Positions 37,665-62,872 of a stretch of 64,000 bases of DNA are shown here, piece after piece (the stretch's first letter is position 1; every line of letters begins with the position of its first letter). The notes beneath the pieces are model-generated. The model made no database searches. It saw only the letters and a program-made list of their open reading frames with translations, and was not told the origin of the DNA. The stretch comes from Apostichopus japonicus (taxonomy: Eukaryota > Echinodermata > Holothuroidea > Aspidochirotida > Stichopodidae): the NCBI RefSeq assembly GCF_037975245.1, contig NC_092576.1, positions 40,242,111 to 40,306,110 on the forward strand, in the 5' to 3' direction. Made by a program: the position numbers and the translations under genes.

Positions 37665-37891
37665 ACTTACTTTTTGGTTAATTCAGAAAATATCTTCCAT
37701 TTTGCTGTCAATGATGCAGTAGGTCACCCCATCAGTTTGTCCCAGATGGCATCTGTGCTCTAGCTATGATTGCTACCGTTCCAACATTGACTTTTTCACT
37801 GCATGGCAGCTTCATCGTACAGTGTTTTTCCTTTGGATAGTGGAATGATGTCATTCATCTTGAGATTGAGAATGTTGATCATCACATTTGT
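37665..37891 (-). pseudogene. Broken coding remnant in large element
   Basis: After an acceptor (AATGTTTTCTCAG) the minus strand reads TNVMINILNLKMNDIIPLSK..LYDEAAMQ, then shifts one base at TGA to SEKVNVGTVAIIARAQMPSG, shifts again at TGA to DGVTYCIIDSKMEDIF, and ends near ELTKK at a GTAAGT donor. The pieces look protein-like, but no single frame is open, so at best this is a decayed exon of unknown family. Confidence 0.2.
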
Positions 37892-38600
37892 CTGAGAAAA
37901 CATTAACAGTGCCAATCAAATAAATATCAAATGGTCAGAGTGTAGATGTGCATTATTTCAATTTTTATTGTACACTTCTCTCCAATATATTTTGGGCAAT
38001 ACAGAGCTCAGATCTTTAACACTGAATATTGCACATTTAGTCAACTTGGTATTACTTATGGATCTAAATAGACTTAACAAAATGACTTACAGTATATGCA
38101 AGGGAAGGGATAGAAGGCTTTATCAAATTTTTGTGTTATATAGATTTTTGGAGGATGTTAACTTTTAATTAGGTGCACTCAGCTTTTGTAATAGTTACAT
38201 TATGGAAATGTACTGACTCAATAACCTTTTGGATGCATGGCATTGTTATTTTGTACAAATTTTGGCTAGTTATAAATAAGACACTTGAAACACAATGCAT
38301 CACTTAAGAGACTTAGATTAAAGGTATTCTGCATTGGCCCAAACTTGATGCTGGATTTTCTAGTGATATATCCTTTAATTGTTTTTTATTGATACCCTCA
38401 CTGGGATATTCAGACATCTTACAGTACAGTGGTGTTTAGAATGTCTGAGAATATTTTGGAGAGTAAAGACTTCCAAGAACCTTTTGAAAAGTTCTAACAA
38501 TTATAGCATCTCTTATTCAATACAGGCTACTTGTAAGTTACATTTGCATGGTGACTTCAGTCTCTAATAATCTAGGCATAGCTACTGTACAGTATAGTAA

Positions 38601-39187
38601 AGGCTTCATAATTGACGCACCTCCATAATTGACGCACCTTAAATTATTACTAGCAACGATGCAACAGGCCACCTAAACTTTTTTGCAGTCAAACAGAATT
38701 ACATATTTCATGAGTTTGAATCCATTTGGGGTATTTGCTGACCAAATTGTGGTATTTTTTAAGCTTTTAACACCCTCCCCCCCAGTTTTGCACGTTTTTT
38801 GGCCATTTGGAAATCTTACACCCTTAAAATACCCAACATTACCTCAATATGAAAACATTACTCTCTGGGACATGACCTGTCAAAGCTTAGTGGCTCAGAG
38901 CATAGCAAACAGCATCTAAAGTCAATGGATGTATACTAAGGCCTACACTACAGTTAGCTTATCGACGAATGTGTCAATTTAGGGGTATGAAAGAACTTGA
39001 CTCGGCAGACATTTTGTGGTCAAATTCTGCTCAATTGTACGGTGCATAAGCACAGAACCTTAAATATTTTGAGATCAGAACATTTCTGAGGAACTACACA
39101 TATGAAAAACACATACAGTTGAGTAATTTGGATTTTTCATTGATAGATATCATTGATCAAATCCTTAAGTGCGTCAATTATAAGCCC
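38601..39187 (+). mobile_element. GACGCAC-family MITE, copy 3
   Basis: Begins AGGCTTCATAATTGACGCACC (with the ATAATTGACGCACC end repeated once) and ends AAGTGCGTCAATTATAAGCCC. Its body is the inverted match of 21543-22130. No coding content. Confidence 0.75.
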
Positions 39188-40080
39188 ACCATGCTACAGT
39201 ATTTGGTCATGATTAGGGCAATGTACAGTAACATAATTGTCCAGCAAAATCTAAGGCCATATATCATACATACATGCACAGTAGGCTAAGAAGTTAAGCT
39301 GACCTACTTGAAATCTAATTTCTCTGGCAGTTGGTATTAATTTGTAGCTCAAACTACAGACCAGTTTACCCTTGACCCAATGCTAAGGTATTGTTAGGAC
39401 TTGGACTATGGCCCTAGGCTACAGCCGAACGTAGGCTAGGCCTTACAAGTTTTAGGCTACAAGCTAGACTATTGAAATATGGGTATGAACAAATAACGTG
39501 AAGGTGTATGCAACAACGTTATAATATCAACGTTATTAATATCACCAAACTTTATTGACTAATCTCATGGACCTTACCTGAAGTTGTTGGTGAGACGTTT
39601 TCGTGTTAACGGTACTTTTTTAAGAAAAAGTCAACAAGGAAAGAACCTGGACACGAAAACCAAACTACCCGGCGAACGACTGACCCGATCTCAAGCCCAG
39701 TGCCCTTGCATCGAGAGGAACAGATACTACACATCATCTAATATTAGCCGAAACTGTTAATGGGTTGCAAGCAATGCAATCTACGGGTATGCGTTAGCCC
39801 TGGCGTATACAGTGTACACAGTGTAGAACGTATACACTGAATACAGGCTACTGCCGCTGTGGCTGTGAAGAAAACTACGGATGCCTGTACGTCAGGTCAA
39901 CTTATATACCAACTGGGGGATATACTTTGAGAGCAAGACTTAGGTTTACCGTAAGGGTTTGACCAATTGGATTTTTCCTTGCCAAATGACCCAAAAAGTA
40001 GGTAGCAACTTATAACGACTGATATGCAGTCCTAGTACCATAAGGTATACTGATGTAAAATTTCAAGTTGATCCAATCAT
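39188..40080. other. Right subterminal region of large element
   Basis: No coding frame. On the minus strand a stretch ending at 39578 meets a consensus donor (CTTCAG|GTAAGG), suggesting a non-coding first exon that reads into the element. A short palindrome-rich stretch lies at 39790-39845. Confidence 0.35.
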
Positions 40081-40140
40081 TTCACCTCAGGTAAACCTAA
40101 GCACCAACTTGGAGAAGTAAACGTAAATACCAATCCAGTG

Positions 40141-40141
<1 letters not shown>

Positions 40142-40219
<78 letters not shown>

Positions 40220-40220
40220 A
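40142..40220. repeat. (TA)n microsatellite at right end of large element
   Basis: TA tract with one C interruption at 40204, directly outside the CTA/CAC right terminus. Confidence 0.95.
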
Positions 40221-40261
40221 TATCAACTAAGTTTCCAGTTTGTCATTGTACTGACGAGACA

Positions 40262-41310
40262 AGCAGCTATACATTAACTCATTGTAGAAATACGTTCAAG
40301 AAATTGCGGACGTTCTTGTTTCGGTCTTCAATGTTTCCGCGAGCTATGTAATTATTTATTATTCTTATTGGACTGACAATGTTTCCCTACTTGTGCTTGT
40401 ATCGTCAAACCTTTCTGTATAGAATAGGTATCTGGTTTTGTCGAGACTGTATACCCTTAAAGCCATTTATAGCTCTCTCCATAATTTTCTTCTTGGTTCA
40501 CGTGACACTTTTACTATGTAAAATAAGTCGTTGAACAAACCCTGCACAATCCAAATGTATACAAAATTTAATTAATATAGTGTAGCTTACCGAGTCATTG
40601 AATTAGACGTAGGTTACAGCTAGGAACAAGTACAATGTGCGATTCGGGGAAAGGGTTGTGATCTCAAATCTCATTTAATACAAAAGAAATAATAGCTACC
40701 ATAAGTTATATTAATAATCAATGTTGGATTTAGTCAATGGCGATGATAAATAAGGCTGCTTTGAGTTACAAAAATGCAAATATCCCCGACCTTAAGTCTA
40801 CTTCTATTTAAACGAAATAAAAATATTACAATAGCTACAAATACAAAACTTTAAAACTTTGCCTTCAACAACTTTCCTAGCTTATTGTGTGATGCATAAG
40901 TACCCGTTATAGTGAATATCGTTTCCTTTGATGTAGTCATATTGGTGTACATACTTAATGGAGGCACACAGTGTGATGTGTGTAACATATGTATACCTTC
41001 GATTTGCAATATATACGTGTAATAAGTTGCCGTTAATAACAAACAAGTCTAGAACCATTTAAGTGCAATCAACCAAAACGCTACGAATGAATGAATAATT
41101 ATAACAGAAGAATTTCTATTTGAATTTCTCAGTTATCCTGGCCATGATTACCAGTCCTGGTTTATCTTACCGATTTAGAAATAACACCTTAATAGAATTG
41201 TTCTATGCGATCGTCACACATCATTGAATAAGACTGCACGCACTATGAATGAATTGGTAGTGGTTAGCAGGATTGTATTATTTTTCGCTCTTTTCAAAAG
41301 TAAATGTTAA
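40262..41310. repeat. Duplicated block B-right (paralogue of 15330-16310)
   Basis: Direct diverged copy of block A-right; no coding content seen. Confidence 0.7.
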
Positions 41311-41350
41311 TTGTATGGACTATGGAGGGCAGAGGTGAAGGTTGGATTTA

Positions 41351-41401
41351 TTCGTTAATAGTTTTATATGAACAAATTTATATGTAACGAATAAATAAAT
41401 A

Positions 41402-41472
<71 letters not shown>

Positions 41473-41516
41473 TTATTTATTCGTTAATAGTTTTATATAA
41501 ACAAATTTATATTTAT

Positions 41517-41593
<77 letters not shown>

Positions 41594-41600
41594 TTATATA
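41351..41600. repeat. Two (TA)n tracts framed by a duplicated 35-bp sequence
   Basis: TTCGTTAATAGTTTTATAT..ACAAATTTATAT occurs at 41358 and 41481 around (TA)n tracts at about 41400-41468 and 41519-41587. CGAATAAATAAATATATA on the left of the first tract is the inverse of TATATTTATTTATTTATTCG on its right, so the tract can fold as a cruciform. Confidence 0.85.
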
Positions 41601-41845
41601 TATTCATTTGCCTTTGTCGTTTACCTCCATTGCATTAACATAAAGTCTGTTCAAAGTATCTCTTTCGAGATCCGGCTTTAGGAATCACAAATGATTTTCG
41701 AGTTGGATAGCATCATGTTTGATCTCTAGAGTAGGGCAAAATATGTCACCAAAAACAGAACTAGTGTTGTTCGATATAGGTGACAAACGCCTACAGTGGA
41801 ATTACGATCTTCCTTACCGGTTTCGAACCTCTGGACATACAATCA

Positions 41846-41917
41846 GCGTCCATACCCTAGTGGTTAGGGTGTCCGCGTACAGAGCGGGAGGCCCGTGGTT
41901 CGAATCCCGGTGGAGGC
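41846..41917 (+). tRNA. tRNA-like Pol III unit (SINE head or tRNA pseudogene)
   Basis: 72 bases with a near-complete cloverleaf: acceptor arm GCGTCCA/TGGAGGC (one mismatch), D arm CCCT/AGGG, a five-pair anticodon arm (one G-U) with loop GTACAGA (would-be anticodon ACA), and a T loop TTCGAAT whose stem has two mismatches. The A box (TAGTGGTTAGGG) and B box (GGTTCGAATCC) are both good. A run of six T follows at 41924-41929, a Pol III terminator. The weak T stem and unusual anticodon favour a tRNA-derived SINE or pseudogene over a working tRNA. Confidence 0.5.
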
Positions 41918-41964
41918 TGAAAGTTTTTTCACTGTTCTTGATTTTCCAACTCATTACGATTTTC

Positions 41965-41965
<1 letters not shown>

Positions 41966-42010
<45 letters not shown>

Positions 42011-42022
42011 TAATATATATAT
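41966..42022. repeat. (TA)n microsatellite
   Basis: TA tract with TTT interruptions, about 50 bp after the tRNA-like unit; it could be the tail of a SINE copy. Confidence 0.9.
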
Positions 42023-45000
42023 TGTGGGTTGTACTAGAACGTATTCTCTGTATGTATTTGTTAAACCTAGTATATATGTCAGGGATATATCGGATCAGAC
42101 ACCTCGTAAAAGTAAGTCACACTCGGCGTTTGATGGATATTCACACAAACAAGTATGTTAAATTTTGCTTCGGTTTGCTGGTCTAACTTCTCACGTCTAC
42201 ATTATCTTCCGCCAAAGTTCTCTCTTGTTGGCAGTTAGGAAGGTTATAATTATCGACCACTGTATATATTCCCGAAAAATCCTTGAAGTAATACACACAT
42301 GCCACGGTATATTATGTGATACGTAGGTGCTTGTACAGGACTACAGCAAAATGAAAGAACTTTACTGGTGTTTGTTATGGAAATCCAGCTGCGAAGTTCA
42401 TGTATTTTCATTATTTTCTACATTAGTGACAGAAACAAATAGAGTACTGAAAATAGTGGGTGATCACTAATGATTATTTGTGTTTCTTTCTTCAAGGCTT
42501 GCGACGCTTAACAACGATCAACGATTGACTATAACGATCACGCCTAGTTATAGAGTCTTGAAGGTGATATAAGTGTTTTTAGAAAATATTGGGTGAAACA
42601 GCTGGCAGATAGAAAGGGGATCACTACGGTAAAGGTTAAATGATCTAGTTCGATATTTCAACAGCAAAGTGGCAAAGTTGAACGTTTGAAAATAGCCCCA
42701 GCAATTTTCTATCATATGGTGGGTAGGACTTTCAGTTGAAAACCTCTATATATGTTCTATTGGCGAAGAAAAGTGACGAGTTTAGTGTGAAAGTAACAGG
42801 GAACAATTAATTGTGGTTCGATACTTGTAAGACCACAGCGAAATAAAGTAACTGATTCGTGTGTTATGGAATTCTAGCTGTGAAGATCATACATTTTAGT
42901 TTTGTTAATACTTAATAGACAGAAGCAAATGGAATACGTGTGAAAAGTGCGTGATCACTGGTCAACATACAACTGGCTTGTAGTTCTCTCTACCAAGGCT
43001 TGCGAACGTCACGATTGACTAGTTCTTGTATGTTTTCAATCAGTTCTCACCACTTGCAAATGATCGAGTAAAGGTGGATTAACAATTTAAGTCTAAACAG
43101 TGTGTTTGTTGTCAGAGATACTACTGCATCACTGTTGGCGGACGCACGTGCTGCATATTATGATTTTCATATATAATCACATGAAATGGTTCCGTAATAG
43201 TAATGTTTAGGAGTATTCGACGATAATGTTAACATGCACCCCCCCCCCAAATGGTAGATTCCATATGCGTCATCAAACTGAGCATACAAGTCGTCACCTC
43301 TTTTGATAGATATTGTCACACACCATTGCATAGCTATAATAATTTGAAAATTATCAGTAGCGAATCATTACCCTACATGGCAACAGTGTTCAGAATTTTA
43401 GGCTTCGTAGGAATAGAAGGAAACATAACTTGTTTGGAACTGTTTAGTTACCCCGTTCTGTAACATTTATAGTTCTCAATATTTGTATACCTCAGACACT
43501 TCATTAGTTTCTATAAGTTTGGAAAGGTCTTGGAAGCTCCGTGTGCTTACTTGTAAACAATAATTTGTGATCGCTTTTGCTTTGCTTTGCCCAAATACCT
43601 AATTGTGTACACGTTGACAAACGGTTTTTCTTCTTCGGAATGTGTAAGTATAACGGTTTTTGAGACAATGTTAGATGTAATTAAAAAACTGACTACGGAA
43701 ATTCAGCAGTATGTCTTTATGAGCCAATCCGACTAGTTAATAATTATGGTAGTGTATATCCTATAATAAAGACATAAATGTACACGGATTTTATGAATTT
43801 TGTTCCGATTGAAAATCTTCAACGACAACTGAATTGTTACAAAGTTCGATGTTTCACAAACGCTTATTCTTAAGTTACAATACCTGGATCTTCTCGCGTC
43901 CGTGGATATACTACACTGACAAGAAAAAATAACATTTATTCAGTGTCTAGTAAACTATTGTCAAAGGATATTGTGACAACTTACAAAATTAAAGGGTAAG
44001 TTTCTGTATTTTCATTTATTTCCTTTGTATAGGACTGGACATATCAAGATTATCCTAAGGGTCCTCATGTTACATACAATTATATCAAGGAAGAAAAACT
44101 TGTCACTTATGACGAGACTACTATCAATTCATCATAGAGCTCCCTCGAAACATTGCACATTGAAATCAAAGAGAAATTCCTTTAATACCAATGAAAATCT
44201 CATAAACATTAACATTCATGTTAAACAACAGATATTCACACAATATGAAATACAGAGTGCGATTGATGATAAACCACAGTGTACAAATGCAGTAAATAAG
44301 GTGTTTATGTTGGGATAGTTTGTTATGGTTAAACAAATCCCTCAAAGGGTAAACCTCCATCATGGATTTAAGGTTTATTCCCACACTTCAGACGTCTTGA
44401 GTTGTGGAAGTAAGAACAAGATAGTCCAAACGTCCCTGTTGATTCCCTTTAAAGAAAAACGTGTTTGTAGTTTACACGTGGTTTTAGATTTGTCGACTTG
44501 TAATTGTCTCCATAAAGGTAATGTGCAATAAATTTTGCATCTGATATGGTAACGGACATGTTCGTGAATCATTATCATTATCATTGGAGACACGAAATGA
44601 ACAATTTGAATTTATTCAAGGCACTCTACTTGTTTGAAATTAGTTTTATTGAAATAAATAATCTGATCCTGCCATGAACCGTAATTTGGTTATATATCCC
44701 CAACCCCATGGATGGGTTACATCAATTGAATCATACCCGACTTAAAATGTTCCTAATGGAAGAGATTTTTCACATTAAAAAGGTGAAAGATTTTACTTAT
44801 ATTTCCAACAACTTCACAGCAAATAAAGAAATTTCAGGGTACGGTAATGATGTACTTGTGAAATAATGAAACCTACGAACAAACTTCACATATTATATGA
44901 AAGTGTCGCCAAACGTTGATTCCATCTTTAAAATTGTGCGAAAAAATATGTGGTACATTTGACGACAGCTCGTATACGATATGCAGCCTAAGCGTTCAAC

Positions 45001-45440
45001 GTAGTTGGTCAAACAGACTAACGAATCATACAACATAAGTAACAACAGGAAGGATAGGCATGTGTCGTTTCAACCAAAAAAGTACTAGCACACAGTTTCA
45101 TGTTTCTCAAGTCGGTGGGCAATGTGATCGTTCATTTGAAAAGAGGTTAGAACTAGTGTTATAGAAAACGCAGATATTTTGTTTTTTGCTAATTTTCTAC
45201 CAGGACTTCGCAAATAAGAGCTATACAAGTGGTTACTGTTTGTGAGTTGTGCAAACGATAATAACTTACGATGACCGAGTATAATGTTGATATATTGTGT
45301 GGTAGTGCACGACTTCCTGTGCGAGATTTCTTCTTTTTTTTATATATTTTTTTTTAATGAAAGTATCACAAAACGTCAAAGTCGAGAACCGTCGCCAAAC
45401 TTCGCGACGTGTTTGATACGGTAGCCTCGACGTGGCAGCA
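42023..45440. other. Intergenic, no gene seen
   Basis: AT-rich sequence; the stretches around 42350-42480 and 42830-42990 are similar to each other (TTGTTATGGAA..TCTAGCTG.GAAG.TCAT, ..GTG.GTGATCACT), pointing to an old tandem duplication. No exon is supported. Confidence 0.45.
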
Positions 45441-45553
<113 letters not shown>

Positions 45554-46099
45554 CAAGTCATATTGTGGCGAACATTCATGTTATCGTCACAAAGTTTGCC
45601 CAAACATATACTAAAATTAGTATTATGTATGTTGATGTCATTAAGTTTAACTTTATCTGTTACAAACAAGGGAAGTAAAAATCATATAGGCTATATAAAG
45701 TAGTTTTTGTGTGTGTCTTTCTACCATAACTCTAAGAAAAAGATGCAAACCCTGTCTGTCCAACTTTTTCACCGAAATGACATTACATGAAATATGACAA
45801 GAAAGTAGAATTGCCTACTTGTTTTTGGACACATAAGCGTAAGGCAATCTTTCTGCCAGATGCAATGTAAGTAGCAAAGATAATAGAAAATACTTTCTTG
45901 CTGCTCGATCTGTATTTCTTGGGATATACAGTGCCTATCTACCAGAAGGACAGTCAGACAGGGCCCAGTGGGCATGCCCATTTACTTTCAGATCAGTGTT
46001 CTTCCATCCACCTCTTGATTTGTCCCAATATCACGTTAACAACAGATTCACAAGAAATAGCACATCATTATTGTGGCCCTCCCTTTAATTATTGGTGCC

Positions 46100-46500
46100 C
46101 CTCCATAAATTTTTGCAACCACTCCAACTCGGATTACCACATGGGGCCAATGTTTATATCACACTGTATACTCACATTAATTAGCGGTAGGCAGCCCATA
46201 TTGTACCAACAAAGAAATTAGTGTGATTTTTCCTTGGTTTATCCACACTGATTTCCCCCATTTATAACTCATGTCAAACCCCACATGGGACCCAATAAGT
46301 CATCCAAAAATTAACCCACAATATTTACCAACTTGTAGCCCACAAACATTTGGCAAGGTCGAAAATGTGAAAGGTAGACCACGTAGACCACTTCCCACAC
46401 ATAACTAACATAAATATGTACTCCACGGTTATTTCACACCCATGTTAACCCCACTATGTGAAAAGTAAAACCCACATGGGCCAACAAGGTTTAGATGACT
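46100..46500. repeat. Degenerate repeats with palindromic CCCACATGGG
   Basis: CACATGGGGCC (46138), CCCACATGGGACCC (46280), CCCATGTTAACCCCAC (46440) and CCCACATGGGCC (46470) recur with AT-rich spacers. Looks like a decayed satellite or MITE cluster about 0.5 kb upstream of gene B. Confidence 0.5.
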
Positions 46501-46948
46501 GGGACAAAAAATGGTATATGCCCAATAAATGTCAAATAAGTATTTAAAATGTGCAAAGACATGTCAACTAACAATTTATATACCCCGACCTAATACATGC
46601 GTATTTTTCGTTGTACCTTAACAACATATTTATACTATAAAAAGTTTCAAGCTGCCTCCTTGGCATTCAATAACTTGTAGAAATCGTTATGAAACTAATT
46701 TATTTGCTAGATAACCCGATTCTCATCAGTAGTATTATAAGTAGAAGCTGGTTATGGTTAAAACGGTTACCCGGTTATTGCTAGGATATGTTTAACAGCT
46801 TCACAGTTCCCTGTCACCTTTTTCTTCGCTTTCCTTTTTATTTTTTCAGAATAAAAAATATATATATATCCTATTGTCACCAATTGTTTGTTTTCAGAAC
46901 AAAACAAATTAAGCAGATATATCATCCTTCAATGGTTTTCTCGGACAT

Positions 46949-46958
46949 ATGAGAAAAC

Positions 46959-46961
<3 letters not shown>
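46949..46961 (+). promoter_or_regulatory. Start region of gene B with overlapping upstream ATG
   Basis: The chosen start AAAACATGG (ATG 46959-46961) has A at -3 and G at +4. Another ATG at 46949, in a different frame and poorer context, overlaps it and would stop reading within about 20 codons; it could lower translation. An acceptor-like TTTTCAG at 46890-46897 suggests an upstream untranslated exon may exist. Confidence 0.4.
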
Positions 46962-59817
<12,856 letters not shown>

Positions 59818-61551
59818 AATCAGAATTACGGATTTCATTTACAGCGTTAAGAGAAGCCACGCCCATACACCCTGAAGCTATATGCAATACCATCAGGACA
59901 TTAAAGCCCTCAACATTTGCTGAACTCATTTTTAGTATATTATTTTCATATTTTATAGTATGTTGTATTATCATGTACAAGCACTATAACACCACATGAA
60001 TTTTGTTGTTAGTGTTTTTAGCAGATACAAGTATGGTGCTAAGCCTGGTTGCTAGGCTGTTAATGACGTTGTTGTTATAACCATGTTAATCATTATATCT
60101 CAAGTTCTACTTTAGCAGTTCCATTAATTTTCACAGAATATTTGATTTGTGATAAATTCAATTGATGCCAAGTGTATTACCGTAGTCAGCGGAGGGGAGG
60201 GAGAAGCTGTCCCGTGAGATTTCCACTTCCTTCATGAAAGTCGGCCTACAATAATGTAACGCCTGGACACTATGCTCTGCTTCAACTATTTTAAGCACAA
60301 TTACCAATTTCTTCTGATTTCATTAATCAGTGTTGTTCAATCTCACGATTCTAGGCACGCATTGTAGGAATTGCGTTCAAAACAAACACAAGATTTAATT
60401 TTAACCGCTCATCAAGAATTGTACGATCGCAGATGAAATAACCGTTTTTCACGTTTTTTATTTTGATAACAATAAACGTAGAGAACTCTCCAGACTTCAC
60501 CTGCATGAACTAATGTAGAAATACGATTCATAAATATGTTTATCACGTTTATATTCTTTATATCTCCCATACATTACCCAAAAGTGCTTCTTAAATGTAC
60601 TTATGATACCATGTGTGTGCATCTTGTAGAACTTTCTATAACTAAATGATTTGATTCTTCTGTACACATTTTAAGTATGTTTCAGTATTCGGTTTAAGTT
60701 TCAATTTGATTAATCATAATAAGGGCCCTAAGTTACACTCGGATGTATATTAGATAAGTCTTTCTTAAATTAAGTCTAATAACTTGTCAGTTGTGACTTT
60801 TGTTAAAAGTATATTGGTCACTGACATATCAATTCAGGGATTCAGGTACTTTGACCCCCAGACCCCCACCAGATAAAGGATTTGCGCCAACTCGCTCACG
60901 GGCTCCTGGTCCATCTATGTTCATTAACATAACCCCCTCCACCCCTATCCCCCCTCCCTACTCAACGTTTCAAGTTAGATTGACGTTCCGTGGTACTTAT
61001 GTTATCTATAAACGTTGGTCAAAGGTTTACTAAAAAAATACAACCACGAAAAGTAACTAAATTCCATTGCCAAACAGTGATACGTTGATCACATTTTCTT
61101 CGATATAAATTTTGCTTCTGTTAAGACATTACACATCGTAAGTAACTGTTTAGAGGGCTTATGTATGAGGAAAGTTGTCCGGTATATTACACAGACAATT
61201 TATAGCACAAGGATTGGAAGCATTAAATAACATGTATTTTTTGAGGTGAATTTCACATAAACTTTTTGATTTTGTACCCAGTGGTATGATAACGCGGTTA
61301 GAGATGGTGATTCCCCCACATGCGAAAAGTAATTGTAAGAAAAATCCTTTTAAAAAACGTGTAAGGCTAGCTACGTTCCCGTCTATGACCCTCTTGAACC
61401 TGTTTTGATGATTACAAGCTGTTGTCGTGATAAACGCTACGTAAGCAGGAGTATCATACTTGTCTAATGGACGGTCAAATAGATCAATTCCGCATTAAAA
61501 CATCAATCTGCACATATCATCTTGTGTTTTGTTTTACATTTGTATTCCTAG
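59818..61551. other. 3' region or intron of gene B, no other feature
   Basis: AT-rich; possible poly(A) signal near 60470. C-rich stretch at 60855-60960. No exon supported. Confidence 0.4.
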
Positions 61552-61671
61552 GTTCAGGATGAATCTAGTCTTCCCCGGTTGTGTTCCAAGACAGTTTTTC
61601 TACGGCGTCCTGATAGTAGACAAGTCCAGAGCTCTTCGATAGTACTCATAGAAGTTGCATCAAACCTCAAT
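61552..61671 (+). CDS. Gene B alternative exon (far 3' end)
   Basis: 40 codons, phase 0 to 0, VQDESSLPRLCSKTVFLRR ... VASNLN, between TTGTATTCCTAG and GTAAGT. It also fits exon 11 in phase. It cannot be joined after exon 12, which stops, so it marks an alternative 3' end. Confidence 0.55.
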
Positions 61672-62292
61672 GTAAGTAACTTTACATTATCACACAAGTT
61701 ATGAATCTACGTTTTTTTTGTATTCCGGTTCGTTTTACCAATGGTATGTTTGCTTTATTAATGTTATTTAATGATACTCTTATATTGGTAAATAATGTAC
61801 CAAGTTCTTGGATTTATACATAAATATAACGAATCTTATCATGACAATATTAGTTGACATGTTTATTAGTGTCATAACAGCTACGGCACTGAGAAACGTA
61901 ATATAGAGATAACATATATACTTAAATAAATACGTCAGACAGGAAAGACCCTGATAGACGAATAAAATATAAATTTATTTCGGAAGCAATAAACTAGCAG
62001 ATCGATCGTCATGTTTGCGAATGTGACCACGTGGTCATTTGATGATATACCTAATGCAGTATTAATATTTTGTCAAAGGAACATAGACATACCATAGGAA
62101 TCATAAATTTACTGCCATAAAGTGTTAGAGTAGTCCATAATTAGCATCATCAGGTGACGGAACATCAGGTGTAATCAACTAGTTATCTCTAGGGTTAGAT
62201 TTAATTATTTCAATATTGCAGTAAAATGCGATGCAAGAACGGGTAGTGGAATGTTCTGTTTTATGTCAGAATCTTCCCCTTATTATTGTCTA

Positions 62293-62349
62293 GAATTTCA
62301 ACGTTGATTTTCTTATTCACACCAATGAGCAGAAGCTGTGGTATTCATA
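62293..62349 (+). CDS. Gene B possible last exon of far 3' end
   Basis: After TTATTATTGTCTAG the frame reads NFNVDFLIHTNEQKLWYS and stops at TAA. Using it gives a product of about 1209 residues. AATAAA at 62582-62587 could serve as poly(A) signal. Confidence 0.4.
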
Positions 62350-62872
62350 ATTGTAGAAGGTTACCATACACTTTAAGTACAACCATAATAATAATTACAC
62401 CTTGTATAGCGTCGGTATCCGACCGAAGGTGGTCATGGCGCTTTGCAGAAACAACAGAAAAGGGTTACATAAATTAAATTTGGAAGAGGTAAGTTTTTCG
62501 ATTTTCGATTTTTTTTTTTTAAAACGCTGAACTGTTAAGTAGTAGCTGTCAACATGTAGAGTGACTATTTCCTACTTGAGGAATAAACATCATATCATTT
62601 GTAGGTTTGCGACAGTAACGCCAGTCACTCGGAGTGAAACACACGAGAGGTGGTTTTAGCTAATGAAGTATAATTTTAGAAATATAAATGTATTGGTTTT
62701 TACCATCACTATATTTACTACAAACAGATTGCTCATACGGTCTGCTAACATAGTATATGACACGTGAAGGAATAGTTCCTCATATAAATACACCGAATAT
62801 AGAAATACACACAGATGTTCATCAACAAACTGAATTCTTTGTGATACCAACGATATAGTCTAATATATAAAC

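Larger units (their letters stand above)
20524..40141. mobile_element. Large (19.6 kb) CACTA-like transposon candidate
   Basis: The left end (after the TA tract) runs CACATTGGTATTTTGG, GTTTACTTC, then CTTAGGTTTACCT. The inverted right end runs CACTGGATTGGTATTT, GTTTACTTC, then CTTAGGTTTACCT. The ends are thus inverted over about 55 bp with gaps. Each end holds the 13-mer CTTAGGTTTACCT (or a near copy) in an inverted pair: 20568-20614 on the left, 39937-39950 and 40088-40101 on the right. CAC termini with subterminal repeats and insertion into TA fit the EnSpm/CACTA type. The surrounding paralogous blocks are split exactly across this interval. No intact transposase is seen, only eroded exon-like pieces. 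Superfamily is an inference. Confidence 0.5.

Noticed and set aside
62410-62488. Possible further exon reading LHKLNLEE before GTAAGT, like a leucine-rich repeat
   Set aside because: No acceptable acceptor in the right phase, and it lies after a stop in the frame joined from 61671.
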